A stretch of 64,000 nucleotides of DNA, taken from assembly GCA_963969595.1 (NCBI GenBank), contig OZ018417.1, positions 14,076,501 through 14,140,500 on the forward strand, in the 5' to 3' direction. Of the stretch, positions 11,609 through 23,115 are shown piece by piece (the first letter of the stretch is position 1; every line of letters begins with the position of its first letter). Both the position numbers and the translations under genes were made by a program. The notes under the pieces are model-generated. The model made no database searches. It saw only the letters and a list, made by a program, of their open reading frames with translations, and was not told the DNA's origin. The stretch comes from Neckera pumila. Its lineage: Eukaryota; Streptophyta; Bryopsida; Hypnales; Neckeraceae.

Positions 11609-12168
11609 CTCCGGTCTGCCTGCGAATGTTGACGTTGATAGAAGAGTTCCTTGCGGAGTTGGGTTTGTGATGGTCGGTTCTAGTGGGAGGTGCTCTCAAG
11701 TTCAAACAGGAGGGCGGCAAGGTCGGTGAGGATTGGGCACCTGGTGGCGATCACGGTTGCAGTAGGCAGGTTGTGGAACAGTGTCGTATTTAGCAATGAG
11801 GTCTTGAGGAGACGCTGGATCGAATTGGCGAAGTTTTGATGACTTGCGCGAGTATTGTAGCTAGCTCATTGCTCCATTGGCTGCGGCTTCTCCAGCCTTC
11901 AAGCTGGATATCGGTGAGAGTCTGATTCAAACCTGCATTTGAAGTAGTGATGCTCTGTTTTCCCTGTGAGTCAAATTCTGCTCCTTTTCCAAATTCGAGC
12001 TAAGTCTTCTCTTGCAATGAAAAAGATGTTACTGCTCCTGGGTTTGCTCTCCATCAATGGCGAGATTATCTCACAGCAGAATTTGGAAAAATCAGGTGAG
12101 TTGGGAAAAAGCAGCGTCGATGTCAAGAAGTGCAGAGCGTGCATGTAGATAGCATACCTTAGACGACG
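11609..12168 (+). promoter_or_regulatory. Putative divergent promoter and long 5' leader
   Basis: This spacer between two divergent starts is less AT-rich than the repeat areas. It contains a short open frame (11966-12148) beginning with a signal-peptide-like MKKMLLLLGLL segment from 12017, and a textbook donor CAG|GTGAGT at 12095. That donor suggests the leader of the plus-strand gene is spliced, or that an alternative N-terminal exon exists; I found no matching acceptor with a pyrimidine tract. Confidence 0.35.
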
Positions 12169-15100
12169 ATGATGCACTTAATGGTCAATAGTCGGCACAT
12201 GCTGACCAAGAAGACGACCTCGGGTAATGAGACCCTCAACGAAGGTCTTGCCACCTTTGCTTTGGACGAAGAGGAATCGGATCTTTACAAGCCGCAGCAG
12301 ATCCTTAGCAACGCGCCACGACAAAGCTGCCAATGCCAAAACCCAAACGTTTTGCCGTCTCCCAGAAACTATGGCGAGGATTTTGAGCATGTCGCATATT
12401 CAGCGAATGGCGATGGCGATGGCAGTGACAGAAGCTTGCGGAAGAAACCCCTTGGTGGAAACAGGGGACATCGCCGCTCAGCACCTCTGGATGCTGTGCA
12501 GATGGACACCATTTGCCTTGGACCTACCTTGACGTCTTCGTTAGCCTTTAAGGAACCCCGAAACACTTCTCCCATGCCTGTGAAGCTTTCGGCTGATGAT
12601 TCCTCAGGAAAATTTGCGTACATATCACTGGATGGGCGCCTCATCAATGCCAACCTCGCCACCAGCGTGACCGCTATTGGGGGCAAGCTCAGAGATGAGG
12701 AAGCGCGAGCTTGGAAAGATTTTGTTCCCATGCAGCTGGTTCTAATCGTTGCGGTCGCCGCTGCGGTCTCTTCTGCGGCGAAGCACAGGAAGATAAATGA
12801 AATTGATAGACTTCTCAAGACCGTCGAGAATCGGGTACTCCGCAATCGCGAGCACTACATGTCGCGCATTTTAGCTGCCATTGCTTCTTTTGTCAACATC
12901 ATCATGTCGTCCTTGCATACATTCTTCTGGACGTTGGTAACGACACTGGGAATCTCTTCATTGTGGACGCTAAGGTGGACCATAGTGAAAGGTAGACTAA
13001 AACTTCTTCCCTATATGACATGCTCACAGGAGAAAGAGCTCATCTCTCTCAGCCAAGAACTAAATGAGATATGCAAGCTAAACAATACGAATGCTAGTCA
13101 CTTCTGCAGAGATCATCTTGAACCCTATTCGGGTAGTCCTAAGACACCAACAACACAGAAGAAAGTGGGGAGCAACCTCAACGGTGTCAACGGTAATGGG
13201 AATCTGGACCTTCAAGAAGGTTGGAGCTCCAGAAAGTATGTGAATCAAACTGTCATGGAGAGCTCTCTTGATTTGTTCAGCATTACTTCCTCCCCAATAA
13301 GCGATGAAGTAAGAGCTAAGGAGGAATCCAAATGGTATGTGAACCCCCTGGTTGAATCCTTCCAAGACTCCGACGACAGCTTCACTACGCCTGGGCGTTG
13401 CGATTCTCTATTTCCGACTTCCAATCCTGCTGTGCAAGGCTCATTTGAGCGGACGGTTTCAAGGTCGTCTTTTGGCAACGGGGAGACGGATGTTTCCACA
13501 GGGCTTCTTCCGCCCAACCTTTCTCCTTCCGATTTCGACAGCTATCTTCTTAATGAAGCGCAGGCAAGAATTCAAAAAGATGAAGCTTTCTATCCTGTTT
13601 TTATTTGTCTTTTTTTGGTTAATGTTAACTGAGTACTACTTCACGTCTATGCATAGTCTTTTTACTGAGGATATAGATTCCGGTTCCTTCCAAAGGTGGG
13701 CCAACTGAAGGCTGCGTGTCAAAGTTTCTCAGGAATATTATGAGTTAATCTCTGCAGTAGAAGTAGCAGAATACTGTCTGGATGCTCCGATTCCTTCCTA
13801 TTTTTCTTTATCGTCCCCTTGGCTAAATCGTTTGAAGATATGTTTGAACAAGTGATCATTCCTTGGTACGCAGGGTGCTAGTCGTTGTAATGATATATCA
13901 AAACTTGAAGAAAATATAGTGGCTTGGAGGCAATACCTGGAGAGAAATCATGGTGCTGAAACGGTTGTTGAAGGAGATGAAGAGAAGAGCCCAAACAAGC
14001 TGAAGTTGAGTGATGAGGAAGATGTTACCGACTTGGCAAAACAACTCCAGTCAAAAGAGGTCGAAATCGCAGACCTGAAGAAGGGCCGAAATGTTAGAAT
14101 ATTTTCTGGTTAAAGTGTCTGCAAGACAAAAATGAAACAACTGAAATGAGTCCTTGTTGCATGACTAAACATCCACTTGTGTGTCAGTCCAGAGTTAATC
14201 CCTGATTGTCTCAGCTAGAAAACACCTGTATAAGCGGGTTGCTTTGAATATACCAGTACTTGGACTCCATTTTTGGATCTAAGATGTCATGCACAGAATC
14301 TGGAAAGAAAAATTAGAAAAAGTAAGTAGAAGATAACAACCAGTGTTCAATGACAACTGCAAAAGTTACGGGCTTGCTGAAGGAGAGAAATAGGTCAATA
14401 GAATCCGAAATTTCACACTCAACCTGGTGAATCTAACGTAATCCTGTTTAGTCGAGTAATAAACGATTAAGGTAAGACATGACATCAAAAGAATGCAATG
14501 CTTAGTGTTCCCTGCTTAGAGATAGACTGGAAAATGAAGTACCAAGTAAATAGCGTAAATAATACAATTGCGCAAGACAGGTAGAACGAGGGGGATATGG
14601 TAATGCTGAGGGAGCAATGACGATGCAAAGATATTGTCTGACAAATTTCTGGTGGCAGGTCTTGCTTGAAGCCAAAAACAAAGAAATAGAGGAACTGAAA
14701 GAAGTCCTCAAGAGCCGTGATGCTGAAATCGAGAAACTTCTTGCTGTTGCTGAAACCATCAGAACCGCTAATGCAGATGTAAGTTTCTAACCCTGCCATT
14801 TTTAACTGCTCGTCTTCAAGAGCGATTTTCTTGTCACTGATTCCATACGATGTTTCCTGTTGAGAGGCAGCTTGTGATCTCTGACAGACTCAACTGAGAG
14901 AAGGTGTCAGACAATGACTTCAATTTGTGGATATGTTGTCACCAGAGGTTAGCGATACTGGAAGAGCTTTGCAGGGACAAGGACTCTACTATTTTTGATC
15001 TGAAGCAGGATATTCAATCTCTTGAGTGGAAGGTACTTCTTTGCTCCCTAGTTTTTTCATCTCCAGAATATCGTTGTTAGAGCCATGCGCCTGAGTTAAC

Positions 15101-16089
15101 ATCACATTGTTTAAAAACTGCAGGTGCAAAAGTCTAGAGTATACCAATCTCCAACTGTTTTGCGAGGTCGGCGGTATTCCGCATCTTTCATTCATTCCTC
15201 GAGCAGTGACCATGGCACTTCACAGAAGCAGAGGTTCTCTGATAAGTATAGTCCATCATCAGACCCTACTAGTAATCATGTCCTTGAACAGAGAGGACGT
15301 TTCAAGAAAGGAGTCCCAAGCAACACGGGGCACTTGCCTATCTTAAACACTCAAAGGCTTGAGGATCTTGCGGATGATGGAAGGTCAGAGCGCGGATATG
15401 ATCAAGAGCCCTCTCTGGATTACTCGTTTCTAATTGGAGACGATTGTTCTGTTAAATCTCTCGTATATTCTGAATCTGAGGTCGATCGCCATTTTGGAAG
15501 CGAAGAGAGTGGCTCATTGGATGAATCAAGGTCCAAGGATAATTTTTCTGGGATGAAAGGCTCCTTGAAGAATTGGACGTTCCAAAAACACAATTTGATG
15601 TCATCTGGTAAGAACACTCACATACCGAGAAAGATTAGGTGTAGATACTATTATAGTTTTCGTGCCTGTTGGATCCTTTGATTCGGCATTAATTATTAGA
15701 ATGCTTCTGATATTCATCTGAAAACAGATTTACGAAGAGCCTCAACGCCTTTCGCGAGTAGTGCCCGCAGCATTACTCGAACTCAAAGCTGCAAAAACAA
15801 CACATCTGCAGGGGAAAGCGCCTTTAAACCTTTGCACAGAAACCTTTCCGGCGAGATTAAGGTGATCAAGAACCCGAATAGTACCGTGAGCAGCCCTGGG
15901 AGCAGTCCACAGGCCAGAAACTTGAAGGGCTTAGGATCCGTGATTGTACAGCACTTTAGGTCATCGTCATTGGACACGAATTTCAAATCCAATAACCCTC
16001 CTACTTACGAGACATCTGGAGGATTGGGATACAATGGATCATCACAAAGCCACAAAAATTCAGCAACGAAACGGAAGCAGTGGGTGTGA
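12169..16089 (+). CDS. Membrane-anchored coiled-coil protein, unidentified
   Basis: Six plus-strand exons keep one frame: 12169-13563 (or -13596), 13874-14092, 14659-14778, 14946-15032, 15124-15607 and 15728-16089. The product is about 888 residues (899 with the alternative donor). In order it has a polar N-terminal region, a hydrophobic segment at about 187-203 (LVLIVAVAAAVSSAA), a basic stretch, a longer hydrophobic region at about 233-270 (SFVNIIMSSL…TLVTTLGISSLW), a polar linker, a coiled coil at about 470-610 encoded by exons 2-4, and a Ser-rich, low-complexity C-terminal tail ending KRKQWV. This looks like a membrane- or envelope-bound protein with a cytosolic coiled coil. I do not recognise the family. 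Exon 1 ends either at a GC donor (CAG|GCAAGA) or at a weak GT donor 33 nt later; both keep frame. Confidence 0.78.
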
Positions 16090-17597
16090 AAAACAACACG
16101 GATTGCCATCGGCGCAATTCCTTTTAGCTTCGTTGGCGTCGAACGCGTAAACTCCGCTTATGTAAGCCATGTACATATTCTTAGAGGGATTATGTCAGTT
16201 AATCCGTAGTCTTTTTTTTGTGGTAGTGCCTTTGCAATGGAAGGCCTCGCTTCTTTCCTGGAAGGATCTAAAGAAAAGCACTCCGCAGTCAGTAATCATT
16301 CTTTTACGTAGACACAGTACATGATGCTGAAGTGAAGAACCGATAGTATATTGTATTTTTTAGATTGAAAGCACATATGGATTCCGCATTAGAGTGCAGC
16401 GCGATTGAATCGATAGAGTGTTGAGCGTCTCTGTGCTATAGTATTCATTTCATTAAAAGGTCAAGCAGTTCATTTATACAACCTAACGACTCTGGTTGAA
16501 GAGAACCAGACAGTGAAAGAAGTACCGTAATCAAGAGCACAACGGTGAGTTATGATGTCACCAATTCCTGAACCCTAACCTACGGTTACCTGCCAAACCT
16601 CATCAGAGAACCGAATAAAGTCACTTCCATCGAGTACATAGAAGAGAATTGTAGCAATATCCCTGGGAGTAACAAGAACCACGAGGTATAAACGTCTGTA
16701 ACACAAGGAGATATTTGCTGCCAACACAAGACATACATATCGGAACAGGGAGGTAAAGACCGAAAACCATGATCCTGCAGAAAATTCAAACATCTGTCTG
16801 TTTTGAGAACTCGAAGCAGCATTAGTGTAGAGTATATATTAAGTATACTGTAGATATAACCAGGTAAACATTAATCAATAGAAATATTATCAAGTCCCTG
16901 AATACTACTAAATCTCTCACCACATGTGCTAATGTTTCACTAAGTGGCTAGCCTACCGTAGTAGTAGCCTACCGGACGCCAATACTACCAATTACCTTCC
17001 ATTCAGACGTTGTATAATGTAGTTTGTACAAAATCACCTCATGCTGCCATTATTGTCTCACTATTTATCAACCGTTCAAACGAACACCACAGCTTCGGAT
17101 GACTTGAGATGTACCTCCTGGACGCAGTCTTGGCTATTCTTAGCACACTGTACGTAAACAGACCTCGAACGACTTGAAAACGTGACGACAAGCTCCCAAG
17201 CAATGCCACGCGTGTCTAATATTCACTATATACAGAGAATGGTAAGGTTGGTCATACACCGCGTATGGTTGTCGTTAATTCTATGTTGTTCTATGTTGGC
17301 GAGGTCGCTTGATTGGCTTTTGCCACTTCAAACTGAGCGGCGTACTTGCTGTGTTTATTCATGATATCTCTTTCAGGTGGACTATTCAAAAATGCATTGT
17401 TGCTCCGTGTCCACCTGCGTCCGTTCCCAAGAAAATATTGTCAGTGCACTAGAAATCAACAACCTGAAAGCTGATAATAAAAGGCTAACAGAACAATCAG
17501 AAAATTTTCAAAAAGTACAGATTCACTTTAAACTAATGATACCTTCTAATTCTCTACGAGATTAAAAATCAGAGTTTTAGAAAATAACATAAAAGCT
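16090..17597. other. Intergenic, no assembled gene
   Basis: A spacer between converging genes. Apart from the exon-like plus-strand fragment at 17370-17565, I see no supported gene, RNA or repeat. It should contain the 3' UTRs of both neighbours. Confidence 0.5.
17377..17565 (+). other. Short coiled-coil-like open frame
   Basis: Preceded by a plausible acceptor (TCTTTCAG|GTGGAC), this frame reads a helical peptide containing ALEINNLKADNKRL. It could be an exon of an unrecognised plus-strand gene, a relic of a coiled-coil gene, or chance. No partner exon was found. Confidence 0.2.
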
Positions 17598-18917
17598 CTA
17601 ATGAATGTATGGAGAGTACCAATCTGGACTCATTGAAACTGGCATCTCCATGTCTTCGACAATGATCTGAGGAATGTCAATGTTAGCCGTCCCGCTACCC
17701 TGCTCAACAAAATTGCGAGAGTCTGTGAACATAAAACATGAAATTGAGGTCCAAAGATCATAATGAAATAAATCTGAAGAAACTCTGCTAGCTGCCGACA
17801 GTTGCTGTCAAACTGGAAAGGTACGTGCGAGTCATTTGTCTGAAGCCCATCTTCACCGACTCAACCTTCGACGAAACAAGAAAGAAACTAGAAAATGTCG
17901 ATATCTAGCTCTATTACTAAGTACATTCAAATGTGGAAATGTACCGTCTCAGACTGACTGGCATCCTTCTGTGCCGATGCCTCCGTCAAGTGCTCCTCCA
18001 TAGCTGATTGCCTTTTCCGCCAATACTCTTCAATCTCCTCCTTAGTTAGCGAGGACTTGCTCCGGTTCAGCACTACACGTAATTTCTCCAAGTACTTAGA
18101 ATTCCAAAATTCTCGAAAATTGCAAAAAAAGACCCACAAATGCTCACTAATCTTCCCGGATTGCGTTGTCTCTCATCAATATCCTTTAATTGTGGCAATA
18201 AGAGCATAAATCTCCGCTCGTACACTGACCAGGCTAGGAGCTTCGTTCCACTCGCATGCATGTCGTCCTCAACACAACAACCGACCTCACCACTCACGAA
18301 GCCTCAGACGAGATGTATCACTGAAATGTCTTGCTTCGACTCATCACTACACATGATTTCTCGAAGTACTTAGAACCTCCTCTCGAAAAATGCAAAAATA
18401 TAACCATGGATTTTGCTGCTAGCAAGCGATCTAACTGGCTTGCCTTTCTCATCAAGATTCTTCAATTGTGACACTAACAAAATGGATTTATACTCCTACA
18501 CTAACCAGACTAAGAGCTTCGTCCTACTGATATGTCGCAGATCAACACAATAACCGACCTTGCTAAACATAATTCGCACACAAGATTTAAGATGTACAAC
18601 TAAACTACACGGATCCAACACAGAATAACGCAGTTAGCGAAAATTATGTCCTCTTTCTCAACACGATCCTTTAATTGTAACACAAAGTAAATGTTGTAAA
18701 GAATCATTCGCTATTCCTTCCTTAACAGACTTACGACCTTCACTCCGCCGACATGCATGTCGCACCTCAAAATAGTCACCGATCTTACCACACACGAGAC
18801 TAACTTATGACATACAACTGAATTGCACAGATCCGACACATGCAGAGCGAGTGAAGATGTCTTACACTGCTCGTCGTTAAACGGCTTTTTGTTCCATCCT
18901 GCCATCAAAGACCCCAT
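17598..18917 (-). CDS. Small plant protein, MGSLMAGW type
   Basis: The first coding exon, 18917-18866, encodes MGSLMAGWNKKPFNDEQ and ends T|GTAAGA. Exon 2 starts at 18072 (GTGTAG|TG, in phase) and reads LLNRSKSSLTKEEIEEYW followed by RKRQ…EEHL. The last exon, 17722-17598, ends SPDWYSPYIH. The opening S-L-M-A-G-W and the later N-R-S-x-S-L-T-K-E-E-I-x-x-Y-W block are, from memory, the signature of a small land-plant protein family of unknown function. Exon 2 ends either at 17959 (GTCAGT donor, phase fits the last exon, 96 aa) or at a better-looking GTACAT donor at 17945 that breaks the frame; I prefer the first. An upstream exon at 19619-19367 could add 85 in-frame residues. Confidence 0.7.
18060..18860. 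repeat. Diverged triplication inside an intron
   Basis: The intron of the MGSLMAGW-type gene contains three diverged copies of a unit of roughly 205-280 bp. Landmarks are TTTAATTGTGGCAATAAG (about 18186), TTCAATTGTGACACTAAC (about 18461) and TTTAATTGTAACACAAAG (about 18669), each followed by an ACCAG-like block, a CATGTCG or ATGTCG motif and an ACCGA block. The 3' splice-site neighbourhood (CACTACACGTAATTTCTCC at 18071) is also copied at about 18347 (CACTACACATGATTTCTCG), so a decoy acceptor exists upstream of the used one. Confidence 0.7.
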
Positions 18918-19366
18918 GGCTGCTAGCTAGGGAGACCCTGAACAAACAAACAGACAAACAAACGCGACCCGTTTGTTCTCCAACAAACAAACAATCTCCA
19001 CTCGCAATTACTCCACGTACAACCGCTTCCAACGCCACCAGAACCTAACTTATTAGTACAAGTCTTCAACTCCTGTACGTACTCTTCTCCGCCTAAAGAT
19101 CACGAGAGATTCGGTACCCGAGCATTTCTTGCCAGTTGTGCAGGAGGAGATGCCGGCAGGTGCATCCTTGAAAAGCCAGTTGTGTGACGTTGACTGAGCC
19201 TGCGTTTTCAAAGCTCGCACAGTAACTTAACGTAAGTTCAGATGAGATAGAACTTCTTCCTCAACTGACCGCAGGAAACAATTAAATAGAAGATTCCTCC
19301 TCCGACGAGCTTTGCGCCTCACTACAGTGCTGACTCAAATCCGCAATAGAAACTCCGTCAACTTAC

Positions 19367-19619
19367 CGATTTCGGCTCTTGTTCTGTGAAAATGATAAAG
19401 CGGTGCTGGCGATGCCGCCATGGCGTGCCGAATGCACTCACGCAGTCCATTTCTAATTGATTCCAAGGCTGCAGGAAAGTAAGCTCCGCGTTCATGGGGA
19501 CAAGTGGAAGGGGACGAAACCATAGTTGCGAATGTGACGCGGGGAAGATGGGATGGGACGGAGGCGCCTTGGGAACTGGTTTCCGAAAGAAGCGGGAGAT
19601 TATTTTGAATGTCTACCAA
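19367..19619 (-). CDS. Possible upstream exon or 5' leader of the MGSLMAGW gene
   Basis: The minus-strand frame from ATG 19619 ends at a strong donor (ATCG|GTAAGT, exon end 19367). Splicing to an acceptor just before the next exon (GCTAGCAG|CC) would join it in frame to MGSLMAGW. The encoded 84 residues have no recognised motif. In the family as I remember it the protein begins at the S-L-M-A-G-W motif, so this exon may be untranslated or carry an upstream frame. Confidence 0.35.
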
Positions 19620-19623
19620 GATA

Positions 19624-19717
19624 TTTGTGGATGTGAGATGCCTTTCATTTAGTGTTCAAAATTAATTCAATTTGTGGATGTGAGATGCCTTTCATTTAGT
19701 GTTCAAAATTAATTCAA
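19624..19717. repeat. Perfect 47-bp tandem duplication
   Basis: A 47-bp unit starting TTTGTGGATGTGAGATGCC and ending AATTCAA is present twice, head to tail, without a mismatch. It lies at the edge between the gene island and the AT-rich block. Perfect identity means it is recent. Confidence 0.95.
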
Positions 19718-20035
19718 TTAGTACAAGGGTTTATATACGGTAGTATAAGATCGCCTCACACTAATTGAATGAATTTTGGATGAATGAAGTATAAATATAA
19801 TAAATATTTGCAAGAAACTTAGACAAAAGTAAAATCTAGATGAAAATTGGATGACAATTACACTATTTGATTTGTGTAGACCACATTATATTAAATCTAT
19901 CCATAGTATTGTAAACTTTGTATTAGTAAATTTACAAATTTATATAATATTAAGATTAGTCTAAAAGAGATTGGTTATTATGCGGTACAACAAATTGAAT
20001 TGAATTAGGGAGTTATATATAGTATATACTATTAT

Positions 20036-20979
20036 TTAATCCTCCAAGGATCAAGTGTTTGTTCAAAGAATACTTAAAAACTCTGATAGGATCACACAAA
20101 GTCATTTTTTAATGGATGCTTACAAAAAATTGATAGAAGATGGAAACACTCCCTTCATGGAAATTAAGAGAAAATTCCAATCGGATATCCAAATCTAAAC
20201 TATTATAATACTCAAAATGTTTTGGGTAGTTCAAGCATCATTGGGCATCTTTTGTTAAATCCTTCGTCAAATACTAAAATTTGGTGTGTATGTAAATAGT
20301 AAAATATGGCATAAGATTGTCCCCCAAAAAACAAATTTTAGTTTTCAAATCACATTCTAAGAGGAGTCAAACTTTATTAGCTATGTCAAGGTGAATTTAA
20401 AAGTTATTCTTTTAGCTTCAAGTCCTATTATCTTGCAATTTGTGAAGTCAAAAGCTCTTGAAATTTTTCCCATATTAGTATTCCAAATGTTTGTCCCTAA
20501 CTTTTTCCCATATAGTTCACATGGAAAGTTTCCTTATTGCACAAGAAATCATCAAAAAACGACAAGTGTAATTATATCAACTTACTTAACCTATTTGCAT
20601 TGCAAAGTGATTTGGAACAAGCTAGACTCCATATTTGCTTCTTAAATTTTCCATAAATATAATTTACAAGATTTAGAACTCAATAACGGATAGATAAAAA
20701 TTCATCATGAATGAAAATTTTACTTGAAGAGGACTCAAAGTTTGCTTATCCTATTTTGCAAGAATGAAAAAATATTTTTTTACTTCAAATGTTATAATCT
20801 TTCAATCGACAAGGTCAAATGGGCTAAATTTTTTCTAGCTTATTGTCATAGTAATTTGATACACTTTGTATAGTTGAAGTTAAAAAAAAAAAATTTATAA
20901 TCAATTTGGATTGTACACTAAAAAGTGGTCGTTTTTGACAATCTCTCTTTAGAAGCACCCCCCATTTTTAAGGGGTTAA
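20036..20979. mobile_element. Degraded TTAA-family-size element
   Basis: The left edge TTAATCCTCCAAGGATCAAG and right edge TTTTTAAGGGGTTAA, 944 bp apart, fit the size and end type of the TTAA family, though both are mutated. The interior has no coding frame. A second similar left edge (TTAACCCTATAAGGACAAG) begins at 20994 with no right partner that I can place. Confidence 0.4.
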
Positions 20980-21589
20980 AAATCATGGTGTATTTAACCC
21001 TATAAGGACAAGCTGGTTTCCACAGACATCATACTTTTTGATAGTGTGAAACATCTACTTTAAGAAAACCAAAATTACTCATTGGAGGTTAAGTTATTGT
21101 ATAAAGTCTCCCCTTTTTGCACAAAATTCTAAAGAATGATGAACAATTGTACTTCCATCTCATATGAAAATATTCTCTATCATCCATCAAAAACTTAATG
21201 TCCATGGCAACATTACAAGGTTTATGATATGTCTTTGTTTTTGAACTCAATTTGGATGCATGTATGCAATGGGGTTGAAAATAACATCCAAACAGAAAAT
21301 ATGAATAACATGTGGCAAAAAACTGAAGACTCAATACTTTTCAGCAACCATAGAAATACAAAAACCCATTCTTATATCGTTTGGATTTAGAGTTGCCAGG
21401 GTGAGACCAATATTCCTATTTGAATAAGGAACCAATAAGATTTTATGGAACTATTAAGTTGAAAAAGGTTTCAATGCAATTTAGAAAATAATTGGCATTT
21501 GCTCAATGCGAATCAAAGAAGACTAATGACAAAGAGAGATTACAAATCAAAATACACCATGCCAGTTCAATAACCTCTACTAGTGTACC

Positions 21590-22390
21590 CTCTATTGTTG
21601 CCACAGCCAAAACAAAAAGAAAAGTCATTTTTAAAATTTTTTATTGATATAAAAACTTTGAAATTCAATAACTTTCACACCATCATTCCAAATGCCACAA
21701 AATAAAGCCTATCCACCCCTTCTCGCCAAGAGCTTTCCATTGGTACCAAGAACGTGACCAAAATTGAAGTAAAAGTAATTTTTTCATTTTTTCATACACA
21801 AAATACTTTGAAATTTAATAACTTCCGCACCATAGCTCCTAATGCCACGAAACCAAGCCGGTGCACCCTTCCTCACCGAGGGCTTTCCAACGGTACCAAG
21901 CATGCCACCGAGGTACTTACGGTCTGAGAGATTTCAACGTAACAAACAAAACAAAACAAACAACCAAACTTAAAGTATGGCCTGTGTGCCCTGTGCCGTT
22001 GCCACAACCAAAATCATATTAAAAATAATTATATAATTTTATAATTCATAATAAAAACTTTGAAATTCAATATCATTCACACTGTCATTCCAAACACCAC
22101 AAACCAAAGCCTGTCCACCCCTCCTTGCCAAGAGCTTTCCAACGGTACCAAGAACACAACCAAAATCAAAGTAAAAAAAAGTTTCTAATTTTTTGATCTA
22201 TAAATACTTTGAAATTCAATAATTTCCGCACCGTAGGTCCAAACACCATGAAACCAAGCCCGTGCCCCCCTCCTCGCCAAGAGCTTTCTGACGGTACCAA
22301 GCACGCGGCCAGGGGACGCACGGTCCGGGAGATCTCAATGTAACAAAACAAAACAAAACAAAACAAAACAAAACAAAACAAATAGCCAAA
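21590..22390. repeat. Higher-order tandem array (A-B-A'-B') with AAAAC tract
   Basis: A block beginning ACTTTGAAATTCAATAA recurs at 21655, 21805, 22057 and 22206, each time followed by a 'cacc-at' step, a CCAAGCC-like block and GAGCTTTCC…GGTACCAAG. Copies 1 and 3 resemble each other most, as do 2 and 4, so a unit of about 401 bp made of two related halves has been duplicated. Copies 2 and 4 are followed by AAAAC-type tracts (22342-22382 is the longer). It is not coding. Confidence 0.85.
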
Positions 22391-23115
22391 CTTAAGGTAT
22401 GGATTGTACATTTCAATATCAAAAATTCACTTTCCTACTTCAAAAAATGACCTCTTAAAAAGTGACCTCAATAAATGAGTAATATAAAGTAATCAAAAAC
22501 CAGTACAATACTAAATTTACATTTCAAACTTGTAGCAAAAAATTCTTGTAAAAACCACTAATATACAATTCCCAATCACTTTTAGAAAGAATTTTAAATG
22601 ATTATTCACCACTTTTGTAGAATCATTCCTGCAAGTTTCATGATGTAACAAATCTTTACATATTGAGAAATTTTGAGGAACACCTCAAGGGGTCAAGTCG
22701 ATCCTCAAATAGCAATCGTGATAAGCTTAATTTGCTAAATGCCTACTTTGAATAGAAATGGGATTATGTACTGTCACTTCTAGTGATTTGCAACCACCTC
22801 CCATTACTGAAATTGCATAAGAAATTCACACAGCGATCTCAACAAATTTGGTCTCCTATCCAAATCACAGATTTCGCTCTCCTATCCAAAGATCTCTCCA
22901 CTGCTTATGGGTCTACCAAAATATACACTCCTAAATATTTTAAAATGCTTGAAATGAAGCGAATTTAAACGTCAATAACTGGAGTTTGGGGTTCAGTTGC
23001 TAACCTCACTGGTCAACCTTGAATAGTTTAGTCTCAGACAGGAAATGAGAGCCGTGATTATGCAATCCCACAAAAAGAGAGGTGGGATTTCAAAATTTAC
23101 GATACACGACCAACC

